A DNA stretch of 64,000 nucleotides from Pedobacter sp. UBA4863 (GCF_002399615.1 NZ_DHDZ01000036.1:74346-138345), one strand, 5' to 3'; positions 1 through 8,627 are shown, numbered from the stretch's first letter. Program-made: numbers and translations. Notes: a model not told the origin generated them from the letters alone.

Positions 1-52
1 GGAAAACCAAGAAAAACACATTTGCGCTAGACGATAGCGGATACTAAACTAA

Positions 53-83
53 CAAAAGTGCCATCGTAAAGATGGCATTTTTG
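53..83. terminator. Hairpin terminator after the LacI gene
   Basis: Inverted repeat 53-65 / 71-83 with a TAAA-type loop, one G-T wobble, and A- and T-rich outer arms, so it could work in both directions. It abuts the stop codon of the leftward LacI-family gene (stop at 84-86) with no spacer. The 52 bases to its left hold nothing I can assign. Confidence 0.7.
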
Positions 84-1109
84 TTAACTCAGTGTTTTTA
101 CATTCTCCATCAGCTCCGATTCGATCACTATTTTGTAGAAGGCCTGTTCTTCGCCATTATCATCGTTTTTAATGATGTCTAAGAGCGTATCAATAGCTTT
201 TTGGCCTTGTATGGCGGGGAACTGTTCTACCGAAGCTAGCGGCGGAAATTCCATGTATTCTGTAATGGGAGAATTTGCGAAACTTACAAACTCTATTTCT
301 TCATTTATTTTAATGCCCATTTTTAAGGCATGCTTAATTGCAAAGGCCGATACATAATCATTAAAAGATACAATTGCAGTTAGTTTACGCTTATGTTTAA
401 GCAGTGTTTCTAAGGCAGCGTTACTTCCCTCTTTGGTTAAATCGCAATTAACAATAAAAGATGGGTCATATTTCAGTCGGTTTCTTTGAAGCGCTTTAAT
501 ATAGCCTTCCTTTCTTTGTCCGCTGGCAATTAAAGAAGTAGGGCCATTTATTAATCCAATGTTTCTATGCCCGCGTTTTAGCAAATAATGTACTGCCGCT
601 ATACTGCCAGTTTCTATGTTACACGCCACATAGTGGATATTTTTGAGCGGCGGAATTCTATCAAAGAAAACGATAGGTATGCCATATTTTTTTAATTGCT
701 CAAAGTGCTCGAAATTAGACGTGTCTTTGGCTACCGATACTAATAATCCATCAATTCGGTGAGCTTTTAATTTCTCTACCAACAGTTTTTCACGTTCTTC
801 ATCATCATGAGATTGCGCTAACAAAACCGTATAGTTTCTCTTATAGGCAATATCTTCGATCGCACTAATGGCAGCAGCAAAAAAGGCCTCGGCCAATTCT
901 GGTAAAATAACGCCAATGGTAAAAGTTTTGCCCTTTTGAAAAAAAATGGCAGTTTGGTTGGGCTCATAGCCCATTTGGTCGGCGGTTTGCTTTACCCTTT
1001 GCTGGGTTAATAAGCTAATACTGGGGTGTCCGTGTAAAGCCCTCGAAACCGTCGAAAAAGATAAATCAAGCTTTTTTGCAATTTCTTTAATGGTTACGGG
1101 TTTTTTCAT
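84..1109 (-). CDS. LacI family transcriptional regulator
   Basis: 341 aa, the normal length for a LacI/GalR repressor. Residues 5-55 form the LacI helix-turn-helix (VTIKEIAKKLDLSFSTVSRA, then a hinge ending MGYEPN). Residues 62-335 form the periplasmic-binding-protein-like sensor domain starting at TIGVILPELAEAFFAAAI. Such proteins bind operators as dimers and respond to a sugar or sugar phosphate; in Bacteroidota they usually control carbohydrate uptake or catabolic genes. No sugar gene lies beside it on the visible side, so the regulon cannot be read from here. The ATG at 1109 is a good start because the HTH begins a few residues later. A TATCTTTG -10-type element lies 18-25 bases upstream. 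Confidence 0.9.
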   Translation of the reverse strand: MKKPVTIKEIAKKLDLSFSTVSRALHGHPSISLLTQQRVKQTADQMGYEPNQTAIFFQKGKTFTIGVILPELAEAFFAAAISAIEDIAYKRNYTVLLAQSHDDEEREKLLVEKLKAHRIDGLLVSVAKDTSNFEHFEQLKKYGIPIVFFDRIPPLKNIHYVACNIETGSIAAVHYLLKRGHRNIGLINGPTSLIASGQRKEGYIKALQRNRLKYDPSFIVNCDLTKEGSNAALETLLKHKRKLTAIVSFNDYVSAFAIKHALKMGIKINEEIEFVSFANSPITEYMEFPPLASVEQFPAIQGQKAIDTLLDIIKNDDNGEEQAFYKIVIESELMENVKTLS

Positions 1110-1126
1110 AGCTTTTACAGTATGTA

Positions 1127-1134
1127 CAAAGATA
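1127..1134 (-). promoter_or_regulatory. Promoter -7 element of the LacI gene
   Basis: On the minus strand the sequence reads TATCTTTG, an exact match to the Bacteroidota -7 consensus TAnnTTTG. It lies 18 bases upstream of the LacI start. No TTG -33 element is visible at the usual spacing, so the call rests on the -7 box alone. Confidence 0.45.
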
Positions 1135-1180
1135 TGGTTTTACCCGATAAGTTGTTGTTCAGCGTTTTGAGCAGGAAACC

Positions 1181-1528
1181 CTAATGAAATATTTCCTGTT
1201 CATCTCTATCTACTGTATTTATCTTTTTCAAGAAATCTGCAAAGGCAGCACCGTCATTATCAGAATAGGCGCCATAGGCATCTAAAATATATCCAATATT
1301 TTTATCTGTATCTTCTACCATATATAGCACCGAGCTGTCTGCCGGATCAGACATGCCTTCGAACCTGTAAGTTTTAATAATGTCTAGGTCTTCTGGTGTG
1401 TAAATCCTATTCAGTTCTTTTGATTGCATTTTACCATGATCGGTCATTTTTAACTCGTTATCTATTCCCTTCAATCTTAATTTTTCTAAAATCTGGCTTA
1501 GGGTGTTCATTTCAATTGGATGTTCCAT
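1181..1528 (-). CDS. Conserved small protein of unknown function
   Basis: 115 aa, acidic, with no signal peptide or membrane segment. I see no catalytic motif. The pattern (NTLSQILEKLRLKGIDNELK, a YTPEDLDIIKTYRFEG block, then a VLYMVED...IGYILDAYG block) resembles a family of short Sphingobacteriaceae proteins that sometimes carries the label phosphoribosylpyrophosphate synthetase; the PRPP-binding loop of real Prs enzymes is absent, so I do not use that name. Translation may start at Met7 (base 1510), where the family-like part begins. It is followed leftward by the LacI gene with a 71-base gap holding that gene's own promoter, so it is probably a separate unit. Confidence 0.7.
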   Translation of the reverse strand: MEHPIEMNTLSQILEKLRLKGIDNELKMTDHGKMQSKELNRIYTPEDLDIIKTYRFEGMSDPADSSVLYMVEDTDKNIGYILDAYGAYSDNDGAAFADFLKKINTVDRDEQEIFH

Positions 1529-1775
1529 AATTTCTAAGTTTACCTATCTTTAAACAGCCCTGCTGGCTAAAGGTTTTATAAAACCAAACTAATCTCTTAA
1601 ACTAACACAGAATCAAGTTAATTTAAAGTTGGCAACCACAACCAATAAATAGGGTTGTTTATAGGTTGTATTCCTATTTCAATCACTATAAAACCAAAAG
1701 CGCTAAACTTTGTTTTACTATCGTCTAATTAAATAATGGTTCTTTAAAAATCTTAATCAACTTAATTCATGAATT

Positions 1776-2306
1776 ATGAAACACTACATGTTATACCTGG
1801 CACTAGGCCTAGCAACTATTTTTGCTTCGTGTACAGCTAAAAAAGAAAAAGAAGTGGCTATGGCTACTTTAAATTCAACCGCTAACAGCCAGTCTATTGG
1901 CTTAGCCAAGTTTTACCAATTGGCAAATGGCGAAATAAAGATGAATTTGGAGATAACTATGCCAGAGCGAGCAGATAGTACGGTAGCAGTTCATTTTCAC
2001 GAACACGGCGATTGTGGCAACATGGGTGAAAATACACATGGCCACTGGAATCCAACGAATGAACCTCACGGAAAATGGGATTCGGATGCCTATCACTCTG
2101 GTGATATTGGCAACATTGCATTAGATAACAAGGGCTATGCAAAAATTTCGGTAAGCACTTTACGCTGGACAGCGGGAGATGGTGATGTTAAAGATATTAT
2201 TGGCAGAGGAATAATTGTACATGGCGGAACCGATGATTACCAAACACAGCCAACCGGTAATTCTGGGCCAAGAATAGGCTGTGGGGTAATTACAGCAGTG
2301 AAGTAG
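1776..2306 (+). CDS. sodC: Cu/Zn superoxide dismutase, periplasmic lipoprotein
   Basis: 176 aa. The N-terminus is a lipoprotein signal ending in a lipobox (IFASC, Cys at about residue 19), so the enzyme is predicted to sit in the envelope. All metal ligands of the family can be matched: the HFHEHGDC pair of copper histidines, the GHWNP bridging histidine, the HG and YHSGD zinc ligands, and the late IIVHGG histidine followed by DD. It should disproportionate superoxide outside the cytoplasm. It stands alone, with a 247-base upstream gap in which I found no clear promoter, and is followed by a strong terminator, so it is probably monocistronic. Confidence 0.92.
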   Translation: MKHYMLYLALGLATIFASCTAKKEKEVAMATLNSTANSQSIGLAKFYQLANGEIKMNLEITMPERADSTVAVHFHEHGDCGNMGENTHGHWNPTNEPHGKWDSDAYHSGDIGNIALDNKGYAKISVSTLRWTAGDGDVKDIIGRGIIVHGGTDDYQTQPTGNSGPRIGCGVITAVK

Positions 2307-2311
2307 GATTT

Positions 2312-2343
2312 AAAAGGCAGTTAAAGTTTTAATTGCCTTTTTA
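2312..2343 (+). terminator. Rho-independent terminator of sodC
   Basis: A 14-bp stem (2312-2325 with 2328-2341, one G-T wobble) with a 2-base tip, starting six bases after the sodC stop and ending in a T run. Confidence 0.8.
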
Positions 2344-2391
2344 TGGAAATCTTAGTTGGGCCATCATCTTGTTAAAAACTAAATTAAAGAT

Positions 2392-2928
2392 ATGGCCACA
2401 CTAAACATTCCTCAAAGCGGCAAGGCCGTAAGAGGAAGCGCACGAAAACCTATACCTGGAGTGGATTTAACCGCCATGGTAGATTTGGCATTTTTGCTGA
2501 TCACGTTCTTTATGCTCACTACCTCGTTAACCAAAATGAGCGCAATGGATATTGCAAAACCTGTACCAGTTGATGATGTAACTCAACTACAACCTTACCC
2601 TGCCTCAAAAACCATGACCATTTTGTTGGGCAAAAACCATAAAGTAGCTTACTTTTTGGGCGAGGCCGAGATAGGCAAGATGCAGCTAGTTAATCTTGAA
2701 GAAATTAGGAAGGTAATATTAGACAGCAAAAAGATGGTCGCTAAAACCCATTCGTCTTTTGATGATAGAGAGATGTATATCATTGTTAAGCCTACTAATA
2801 CTGCTGTATTTAAAGATTTTGTAGATGTTATTGACGAAATTCGAATTAACAAGGTAAATGTCTATGCCGTAGATGATAAATACCTATTGGATGAGGAAAT
2901 TAGCTTTATGAAAAATAAAGGAATATAG
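2392..2928 (+). CDS. ExbD/TolR-family proton-channel subunit (orphan copy)
   Basis: 178 aa with one N-terminal membrane helix at about residues 27-47 (VDLTAMVDLAFLLITFF); the Asp in AMVDLAF is the conserved proton-relay Asp of ExbD. The periplasmic part is about 125 aa. It is a paralogue of the second ExbD in the TonB operon at 9338-9883, sharing the LTAMVDLAFLLITFFMLTTS block and the later TMTILLGKN. It has no ExbB or TonB beside it, so it presumably joins a motor encoded elsewhere, perhaps the one 5 kb downstream. Confidence 0.9.
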   Translation: MATLNIPQSGKAVRGSARKPIPGVDLTAMVDLAFLLITFFMLTTSLTKMSAMDIAKPVPVDDVTQLQPYPASKTMTILLGKNHKVAYFLGEAEIGKMQLVNLEEIRKVILDSKKMVAKTHSSFDDREMYIIVKPTNTAVFKDFVDVIDEIRINKVNVYAVDDKYLLDEEISFMKNKGI

Positions 2929-2953
2929 AGTTCCTTAGGTTTTTACACTAAAA

Positions 2954-3000
2954 AGCCACAGCTACACAAAATGTTTTAAGTCATTTATGTAGCTGTGGCT
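2954..3000. repeat. Hairpin of the GCCACAG type between convergent genes
   Basis: Perfect 13-bp inverted repeat (2954-2966 with 2988-3000), 21-base loop. It lies between the convergent exbD and metK ends and could stop transcription from both sides, although it lacks a long T run. Its arm starts AGCCACAG, as does the hairpin at 22593-22639 inside the nuo operon, so the two may belong to one repeat family. Confidence 0.6.
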
Positions 3001-3035
3001 AAAGATAACCCGCTATGTAATAGGGTTGTAAAATG

Positions 3036-4286
3036 CTATAAACCGAAAGCGGCTTTAACTTGAGCTACAAAATCTAGTTTTTCCCAAGTAAACAGTTCTA
3101 CTGTTACTGTTTTCTCCTCACCATTTGGAGATTTAAAGGTTTTGGTCACCGTTTCGGGTTTACGGCCCATGTGCCCGTAAGCTGCAGTTTCGCTATAAAT
3201 TGGGTTTCTTAATTTTAAGCGTTGCTCAATAAAGTAAGGGCGCATATCAAAAATACCCTCTACAATTTTAGCAATCTCGCCATCCGTTTTATCAACTTTG
3301 CTAGTGCCATAAGTATTAATGTAAATACCCATTGGTTTTGCTACGCCAATGGCGTAAGAAACTTGAACTAAAATTTCGTCGGCTATGCCTGCAGCAACCA
3401 AGTTTTTAGCGATATGGCGTGTAGCATAAGCCGCACTTCTATCTACCTTACTTGGGTCTTTTCCAGAGAAAGCACCACCACCATGTGCTCCTTTGCCGCC
3501 GTAAGTATCTACAATGATTTTTCTTCCTGTTAAACCAGTATCGCCATGTGGGCCACCAATTACGAATTTACCGGTTGGGTTAATATGGTATTGAATTTTA
3601 TCGTTAAACAAGTGCGCATATTGCGGATTGTTCTTGATAATCCTAGGAATAAGAATTTTTACCAAGTCTTCCTTAATTTTAGCCAACATTGTTGCTTCTT
3701 CAGCAAAATCATCATGTTGGGTAGAAATTACAATGGCATCAATACGAACTGGTTTATTGTTGTTGTCATATTCTAAAGTTACTTGAGATTTTGCGTCGGG
3801 ACGTAAATAAGTAATCTCTTTGTTTTCTCGTCTAAGTACAGCTAATTCTTGTAATAGCTTATGAGAAAGATTCAAGGCCAAAGGCATATAATCCTCGGTT
3901 TCGCTAGTCGCATAACCAAACATCATTCCTTGGTCGCCAGCACCTTGCTCTTCTTTATTGCTTCGATCTACACCTTGGTTAATATCTTGAGATTGCTCGT
4001 GTATTGCCGAAAGTACGCCGCAAGAATTGGCCTCGAACATATATTCGCTTTTGGTATAGCCAATTTTTTTGATAACGTCTCTGGTAATTTGCTGAACGTC
4101 TAAGTAAGTTTTAGACTTTACTTCTCCCGCTAAAATAACCTGACCAGTGGTCACCAATGTTTCGCAAGCTACCTTAGATTCTGCATCGAAAGCTAAGAAA
4201 TTGTCAATTAAAGCATCCGAAATTTGGTCTGCAATTTTATCTGGATGACCTTCAGATACAGATTCTGATGTAAATAAATACGACAT
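3036..4286 (-). CDS. metK: S-adenosylmethionine synthetase
   Basis: 416 aa, cytoplasmic. It makes S-adenosylmethionine from methionine and ATP. Family signatures are present: the N-terminal FTSESVSEGHPDKIADQISD with the ATP-site His, the GAGDQGMMFGYA hexapeptide region, and the glycine-rich GGGAFSGKDPSKVDRSAAY loop. The protein is slightly longer than the E. coli enzyme (384 aa), as is usual in Bacteroidota. The gene is monocistronic, converges on exbD, and has a 222-base upstream region that holds a promoter and a SAM-II-like riboswitch, which predicts feedback control by its own product. Confidence 0.97.
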   Translation of the reverse strand: MSYLFTSESVSEGHPDKIADQISDALIDNFLAFDAESKVACETLVTTGQVILAGEVKSKTYLDVQQITRDVIKKIGYTKSEYMFEANSCGVLSAIHEQSQDINQGVDRSNKEEQGAGDQGMMFGYATSETEDYMPLALNLSHKLLQELAVLRRENKEITYLRPDAKSQVTLEYDNNNKPVRIDAIVISTQHDDFAEEATMLAKIKEDLVKILIPRIIKNNPQYAHLFNDKIQYHINPTGKFVIGGPHGDTGLTGRKIIVDTYGGKGAHGGGAFSGKDPSKVDRSAAYATRHIAKNLVAAGIADEILVQVSYAIGVAKPMGIYINTYGTSKVDKTDGEIAKIVEGIFDMRPYFIEQRLKLRNPIYSETAAYGHMGRKPETVTKTFKSPNGEEKTVTVELFTWEKLDFVAQVKAAFGL

Positions 4287-4369
4287 TTAAATTTTTTGTT
4301 AAAATTTGAAACAATAAAAGTTAAAATGGAAAAGCCTTTTTACAGGTTGTAAATAGAAGTGTAGAAATA

Positions 4370-4437
4370 CATTAGCACTTTTTTTTACGTGGTTGCAATC
4401 AGTCCCAATTAATCGGTATTAGCAAATCAGTCCACTC
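4370..4437 (-). promoter_or_regulatory. SAM-II-like riboswitch in the metK leader
   Basis: Read on the minus strand, the leader holds in order: P1 5' arm GTGG (4435-4432), the block CTGATTTG, a variable loop, ATTGCAACCACG containing the P1 3' arm CCAC (4392-4389), an A-rich stretch, and GTGCTAA (4378-4372). These blocks and their order match the conserved core of the SAM-II pseudoknot (TGATTT, TTGCAA next to P1, then GCTAA), with a longer loop than in the type sequence. The element starts a few bases after the predicted transcription start and precedes the gene for SAM synthesis, the expected target. It ends 84 bases before the metK ATG. The match was made by eye and has not been scored with a covariance model. 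Confidence 0.8.
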
Positions 4438-4445
4438 TAACGCTG

Positions 4446-4476
4446 CAAAATTACTACAATAAATTTTAATACTCAA
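4446..4476 (-). promoter_or_regulatory. metK promoter
   Basis: On the minus strand: TTG (4476-4474), 20 bases, TAATTTTG (4453-4446), an exact Bacteroidota -33/-7 pair. The predicted start, about 5-7 bases beyond, falls at the first base of the SAM-II-like element. Confidence 0.7.
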
Positions 4477-4508
4477 AAATTATCGATTATTTTGTGTACT
4501 AAATATTT

Positions 4509-5393
4509 ATGTCGATAAATAAATCTAATATCCTTTTTATTATTAACCCAATTTCTGGCGGAAAAAAGAAATCGAGTTTACCTGCGCTGATAGATGAACA
4601 TCTTGATAAGGAGAAGTTTGTTCCGGTCTATACCTTTACCGAATATATTGGCCATGCCTCGGAATTAGCCGAAGAAGCCGAAAAAAAAGATTACGATATT
4701 ATTGTTGCAGTAGGTGGCGATGGAACCATTAACGAAGTAGCCAGTAAGCTAGTGCATAGCGATAAGATTCTGGCCGTTATCCCTTTTGGCTCTGGCAACG
4801 GATTGGCAAGGTTCTTAAATGTTCCGCTGAATGCAAAAAAGGCAATAGCTTTAATAAATACAGCAACATACCAAGTAATAGACACGGCCGAGTTAAATGG
4901 TAAAAAATTCTTTAATATGGCAGGGATGGGCTTTGATGCCCATTTAAGCGCTGTGTTTGCCGGAAACAAAAAACGTGGACTAAGAAGTTATGTAGAATTG
5001 GGTTTTAAGGAAATTACAACTTACAAAGCACAGGGCTACCAGATAGAGATTGATGGCGAAAGTTATGATGGAGATGCTTTTGCAATTAGTATTGCCAACT
5101 CATCGCAATATGGCAACAACGTTTATATCTCTCCAAAATCTTCTTTAACAGATGGCTATTTAGATGTTTGTATTATACATCCTATTTCTTTGGTAAAGTT
5201 ACCCGTATTGGCCTTTCAAATGATTATGGCAAAAACACATCGATCTAGTTTGGTGAAAATTATTAGAGGAAAACACATCAAGATTACAAGAAATGCCCCA
5301 GGTGCGGTACATTTAGATGGCGAACCTTTACAGTTGGCCGAGCAATTAGAAATAAAAATCATTCCGGCATCGTTAAAAATATTAAGTAACTAA
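4509..5393 (+). CDS. Diacylglycerol kinase family lipid kinase (YegS/BmrU-like)
   Basis: 294 aa. The DAGK catalytic domain spans about residues 8-135, with NPISGGKKKS at the nucleotide site, the GGDGTINEVASKL catalytic loop and PFGSGNGLARFL. The C-terminal beta-sandwich has the expected DGYLDV and HLDGEP motifs. It should phosphorylate a lipid alcohol, such as diacylglycerol or a sphingoid base, at the inner membrane face; the substrate is not determinable from sequence, and sphingolipids are common in this family of bacteria. It is followed after 42 bases by a SUI1 gene on the same strand. Confidence 0.92.
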   Translation: MSINKSNILFIINPISGGKKKSSLPALIDEHLDKEKFVPVYTFTEYIGHASELAEEAEKKDYDIIVAVGGDGTINEVASKLVHSDKILAVIPFGSGNGLARFLNVPLNAKKAIALINTATYQVIDTAELNGKKFFNMAGMGFDAHLSAVFAGNKKRGLRSYVELGFKEITTYKAQGYQIEIDGESYDGDAFAISIANSSQYGNNVYISPKSSLTDGYLDVCIIHPISLVKLPVLAFQMIMAKTHRSSLVKIIRGKHIKITRNAPGAVHLDGEPLQLAEQLEIKIIPASLKILSN

Positions 5394-5435
5394 GGCTGTA
5401 ACCTACCCAACTACTTTTCGTAAATCCTTATAGAA

Positions 5436-5792
5436 ATGAGCAAGCAAAAGAAAAACGTATTTAATGATTTTAGTGGAATCATGTTTTCTACTGACCCTGA
5501 GTTTGTTTATGAAAGTGCTGAGGCAGAAGAACAAGAAACCTTGCCCAATGAAAAGCAAGATTTAAGAGTAATGCTAGACCGAAAAAATAGAGGTGGAAAA
5601 ACGGTAACACTAATAACAGGGTTTATAGGAAAGGAGACCGATTTGGAACTGCTTGCCAAAACTTTGAAGACAAAGTGTGGCGTTGGGGGGGCGGCAAAAG
5701 GCGGCGAAATTATTCTTCAGGGAGATTTTAAAGAAAAAGTGTTTTTATTTCTGCAAAAAGAGCACTATAAAGTGAAGAAGTCTGGAGGTTGA
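5436..5792 (+). CDS. SUI1/eIF1-like translation factor (YciH family)
   Basis: 118 aa. The C-terminal 75 residues are a SUI1 domain (LDRKNRGGKTVTLITGF, then KCGVGGAAKGGEIILQGD). The bacterial family affects start-codon fidelity when added to ribosomes and is related to eIF1. The N-terminal 40 residues are acidic and low in conserved features. It probably shares a transcript with the lipid kinase upstream, 42 bases away. Confidence 0.9.
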   Translation: MSKQKKNVFNDFSGIMFSTDPEFVYESAEAEEQETLPNEKQDLRVMLDRKNRGGKTVTLITGFIGKETDLELLAKTLKTKCGVGGAAKGGEIILQGDFKEKVFLFLQKEHYKVKKSGG

Positions 5793-5898
5793 GTTTTTGT
5801 TTTTAATTGCCTGTTTTGCAGTTAATTATATCTTAGTGTAGTTGGCACAATAAGTGAAATTTTATTTAAAATCGGCCATTTTTGGATAAATAACTCCT

Positions 5899-5906
5899 TA
5901 GCTTTG
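5899..5906 (+). promoter_or_regulatory. pckA promoter -7 element
   Basis: TAGCTTTG matches TAnnTTTG exactly and lies 21 bases before the pckA ATG. The nearest TTG (5882-5884) is only 14 bases upstream, too close for a standard -33 box. Confidence 0.45.
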
Positions 5907-5927
5907 GGGCGTATTTAAACCGAAAAT

Positions 5928-7532
5928 ATGACCAAATATAGTACTCAAAAACCTCAGTTAGATTATCTGGGTTTGGCTTCGCTGCAGTTTAAATATCAGC
6001 TTAGCATACCCGAATTAGTTGAAGAAGCCTTAAAAAACGGCGAGGGAACCTTGGCCGATTCTGGAGCACTGGCTATAGATACAGGGAAATTTAAAGGGCG
6101 ATCGCCCAAAGATAGATTTGTGGTAGCTGATAATGTTACCAACGAAACCGTTTGGTGGGGCGATATTAATATTAAACTAAGTACAGCACATTTTGATTCT
6201 ATTTATCAGAAAATGTTGGCTTATTTAAAAGATAAACACGCCTATGTAAGAGATGCCTATGCTTGTGCCGATAAAAATTACCGTACTTCTATTAGGGTAA
6301 TAACAGAGCATGCTTTTCAAAATATATTTGCCAATAACCTTTTCCTAAGATACGATAATGAAGAATTGCCGCAGCAACCAGAATGGACAATTATTGCCAT
6401 TCCTTCATTTTTGGCCAACCCACAAACCGATGGTACAAGACAGGAAAACTTCTCTATCTTAAATTTTTCGAAAAAAATTATCTTAATAGGTGGCACAGCT
6501 TACACTGGCGAAATAAAAAAAGGTATTTTCTCTGTACTTAATTTTGTGTTGCCTAAAGAGCGTAATACCTTGTCTATGCACTGCTCTGCAAATGTGGGCA
6601 AAGATGGCGATACGGCCGTGTTCTTTGGCTTGTCGGGCACGGGTAAAACCACGCTTTCTGCCGATCCGGAAAGAGCATTAGTAGGTGATGATGAGCATGG
6701 TTGGGGCGAGGATAATGTTTTTAACTTTGAGGGAGGCTGCTATGCCAAATGCGTAGATTTAACCGCAGAGAAAGAGCCCCAGATATTTAATGCTATAAAA
6801 TTTGGAGCTTTATTAGAGAACATTAATTATTTCCCGAACACTAGAGCGGTAGATTTTGCTAATATAGAAAAAACCGAAAATACCCGGGTAGCTTACCCAT
6901 TACACCATATTAGTAATGCTGTAGAGCCTTCGGTAGCACCAGTGCCCAAAAATATTTTCTTTTTAACTGCCGATGCCTTTGGCGTACTTCCGCCAATATC
7001 AAAGTTAACGCCAGGTCAAGCAATGTTTCATTTTATTTCTGGCTATACCGCAAAGGTTGCCGGTACCGAAACGGGCATAACCGAGCCACAGCTAACTTTT
7101 TCGGCCTGTTTTGGGAAAGCTTTCTTACCTCTGCACCCTACATCCTATGCCAAATTATTGGGCGAAAAAATGAAAAAGCACCAAGTAAATGTGTGGTTGG
7201 TTAATACCGGATGGAGCGGCGGACCTTATGGCGTTGGTAATAGAATGAAATTAAACTATACCAGGGCAATGATTACAGCAGCGCTTAACGGAGAATTAGA
7301 AAATGCCAATTTTAAAGAACATGCCATCTTCGGATTAGCCATGCCTACCACCTGTAGCCAAGTGCCATCAGAAATTTTAGACCCTCGAAACACCTGGGAA
7401 AACCCCGAAGTATATGACCTTAAGGCGAACGAATTGGCGAAAGCTTTTTTAGCTAATTTTAAAGAGTTCGAAGCGTTTGCCGACGATGAATTGAAAAAAG
7501 GTATGCCTAAAATGAATGAAATTGCGGTTTAA
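5928..7532 (+). CDS. pckA: Phosphoenolpyruvate carboxykinase (ATP)
   Basis: 534 aa, full length for the ATP-type enzyme. It converts oxaloacetate and ATP to phosphoenolpyruvate, CO2 and ADP, the entry step of gluconeogenesis. Visible motifs are GRSPKDRF near the N-terminus, the kinase loop GLSGTGKTTLSADPER with the P-loop Lys-Thr, the metal-binding GDDEHGW, and NTGWSGGPYGVGNRMKL near the C-terminus. It has its own predicted promoter and terminator, so it is probably transcribed alone. Confidence 0.97.
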   Translation: MTKYSTQKPQLDYLGLASLQFKYQLSIPELVEEALKNGEGTLADSGALAIDTGKFKGRSPKDRFVVADNVTNETVWWGDINIKLSTAHFDSIYQKMLAYLKDKHAYVRDAYACADKNYRTSIRVITEHAFQNIFANNLFLRYDNEELPQQPEWTIIAIPSFLANPQTDGTRQENFSILNFSKKIILIGGTAYTGEIKKGIFSVLNFVLPKERNTLSMHCSANVGKDGDTAVFFGLSGTGKTTLSADPERALVGDDEHGWGEDNVFNFEGGCYAKCVDLTAEKEPQIFNAIKFGALLENINYFPNTRAVDFANIEKTENTRVAYPLHHISNAVEPSVAPVPKNIFFLTADAFGVLPPISKLTPGQAMFHFISGYTAKVAGTETGITEPQLTFSACFGKAFLPLHPTSYAKLLGEKMKKHQVNVWLVNTGWSGGPYGVGNRMKLNYTRAMITAALNGELENANFKEHAIFGLAMPTTCSQVPSEILDPRNTWENPEVYDLKANELAKAFLANFKEFEAFADDELKKGMPKMNEIAV

Positions 7533-7587
7533 TGCATTTTTTCGATCAAAAATTTGCTTTTGATTAAATTTTTAGTTTTAATTGCGG

Positions 7588-7616
7588 AAAGATTGCCTCC
7601 CAAGGCAATCTTTTTT
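7588..7616 (+). terminator. Rho-independent terminator of pckA
   Basis: Perfect 10-bp stem (7588-7597 with 7604-7613), 6-base loop, then a run of Ts, 56 bases after the pckA stop. Confidence 0.85.
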
Positions 7617-7670
7617 AGTTAAGAGCACTTTCGGCTTAAGTAACGAATTAATTGTGTATCGAATATTTAA

Positions 7671-7700
7671 TTTGTAATTTAAATCAAAATTATAAATTTG
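7671..7700 (+). promoter_or_regulatory. Promoter of the exbB-exbD-tonB operon
   Basis: TTTG (7671-7674), 18 bases, TAAATTTG (7693-7700): both parts of the Bacteroidota consensus. The predicted start is near 7706, giving a leader of about 90 bases to the exbB ATG at 7797. Confidence 0.7.
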
Positions 7701-7796
7701 CTTCCGCAACAATTCAGACTAAGGTCACGTTGTGTGTATTAACTTATATTTAAGAAATTTTAAAAAACAAGTACTAAACTAAAAAATTCAAAAAAA

Positions 7797-8627
7797 ATGG
7801 CAAACGCACCAAAACCTACAGCAGCTAAAAACGAGGGAAGCTCGTCGGCATCAAACTTATTTGCAACATTGGTTATCCCTATCTGTATTATTATAGGTAT
7901 TTCAATTTTTAAATTTGTGTTAGGTGACGCAAACAACTTTATCGACAACAACGTTGAAAACTTACCTAAACAAGGAAACTATGCAGGTATGGCATACAAG
8001 GGAGGTCCAATTGTGGCAATCTTAATTGGTTTGTTACTAATGGTAATCGTTTTCTCAGTAGAGCGTATGATTGTGATTGGAAAAGCAACAGGTAAAGGAA
8101 GCTTACAATCTTTCGTTACTAAAATTCAAGGTTTCTTGAAATCGAACAATATTTCTGCTGCTATTGCAGAGTGTGATAAACAACAAGGTTCAGTAGCTAA
8201 CGTAATCAAGTCTGGCTTGAAAAAATATAGCGAAGTAGAAACCGACTCAAGATTAGATGTAGAACAATCTGTATTGGCTATCCAAAAAGATATCGAAGAA
8301 GCAACTACATTAGAAATGCCAATGTTAGAGCAAAACTTAACTGTAATTGCAACCTTAGTATCAATTGGTACATTAACAGGTTTATTAGGTACAGTAACAG
8401 GTATGATCAAGGCCTTCGCCGGTTTGGCAAACTCTGGTGCACCAGATCAAGCAGCATTAGCGGTAGGTATTTCTGAGGCCTTAATGTGTACAGCTACAGG
8501 TATCGGTACTTCTACTATTGCAATTATCATGTATAACATCTTAACTTCTAAAATTGATAAATTAACTTATGCAATTGACGAAGCTGGATTTAGCATTGTT
8601 CAAACTTACGCAAGTACCCATAAATAA
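7797..8627 (+). CDS. exbB: MotA/TolQ/ExbB proton channel protein
   Basis: 276 aa inner-membrane protein. Membrane helices lie at about residues 21-42, 68-90, 172-198 and 212-240; the ExbB/TolQ core is residues 105-260 (the ending TLTGLLGTVTGMIKAF is the family signature). It forms the pentameric channel that uses the proton gradient to drive TonB. The first 20 residues are Ala/Lys-rich and the extra N-terminal helix is usual in Bacteroidota ExbB. It is the first gene of the TonB operon. Confidence 0.93.
   Translation: MANAPKPTAAKNEGSSSASNLFATLVIPICIIIGISIFKFVLGDANNFIDNNVENLPKQGNYAGMAYKGGPIVAILIGLLLMVIVFSVERMIVIGKATGKGSLQSFVTKIQGFLKSNNISAAIAECDKQQGSVANVIKSGLKKYSEVETDSRLDVEQSVLAIQKDIEEATTLEMPMLEQNLTVIATLVSIGTLTGLLGTVTGMIKAFAGLANSGAPDQAALAVGISEALMCTATGIGTSTIAIIMYNILTSKIDKLTYAIDEAGFSIVQTYASTHK

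Noticed and set aside
1181..1528. Label as phosphoribosylpyrophosphate synthetase
   Set aside because: Only 115 aa and no PRPP-binding loop or catalytic loop; the label seems to be a database error for this family.
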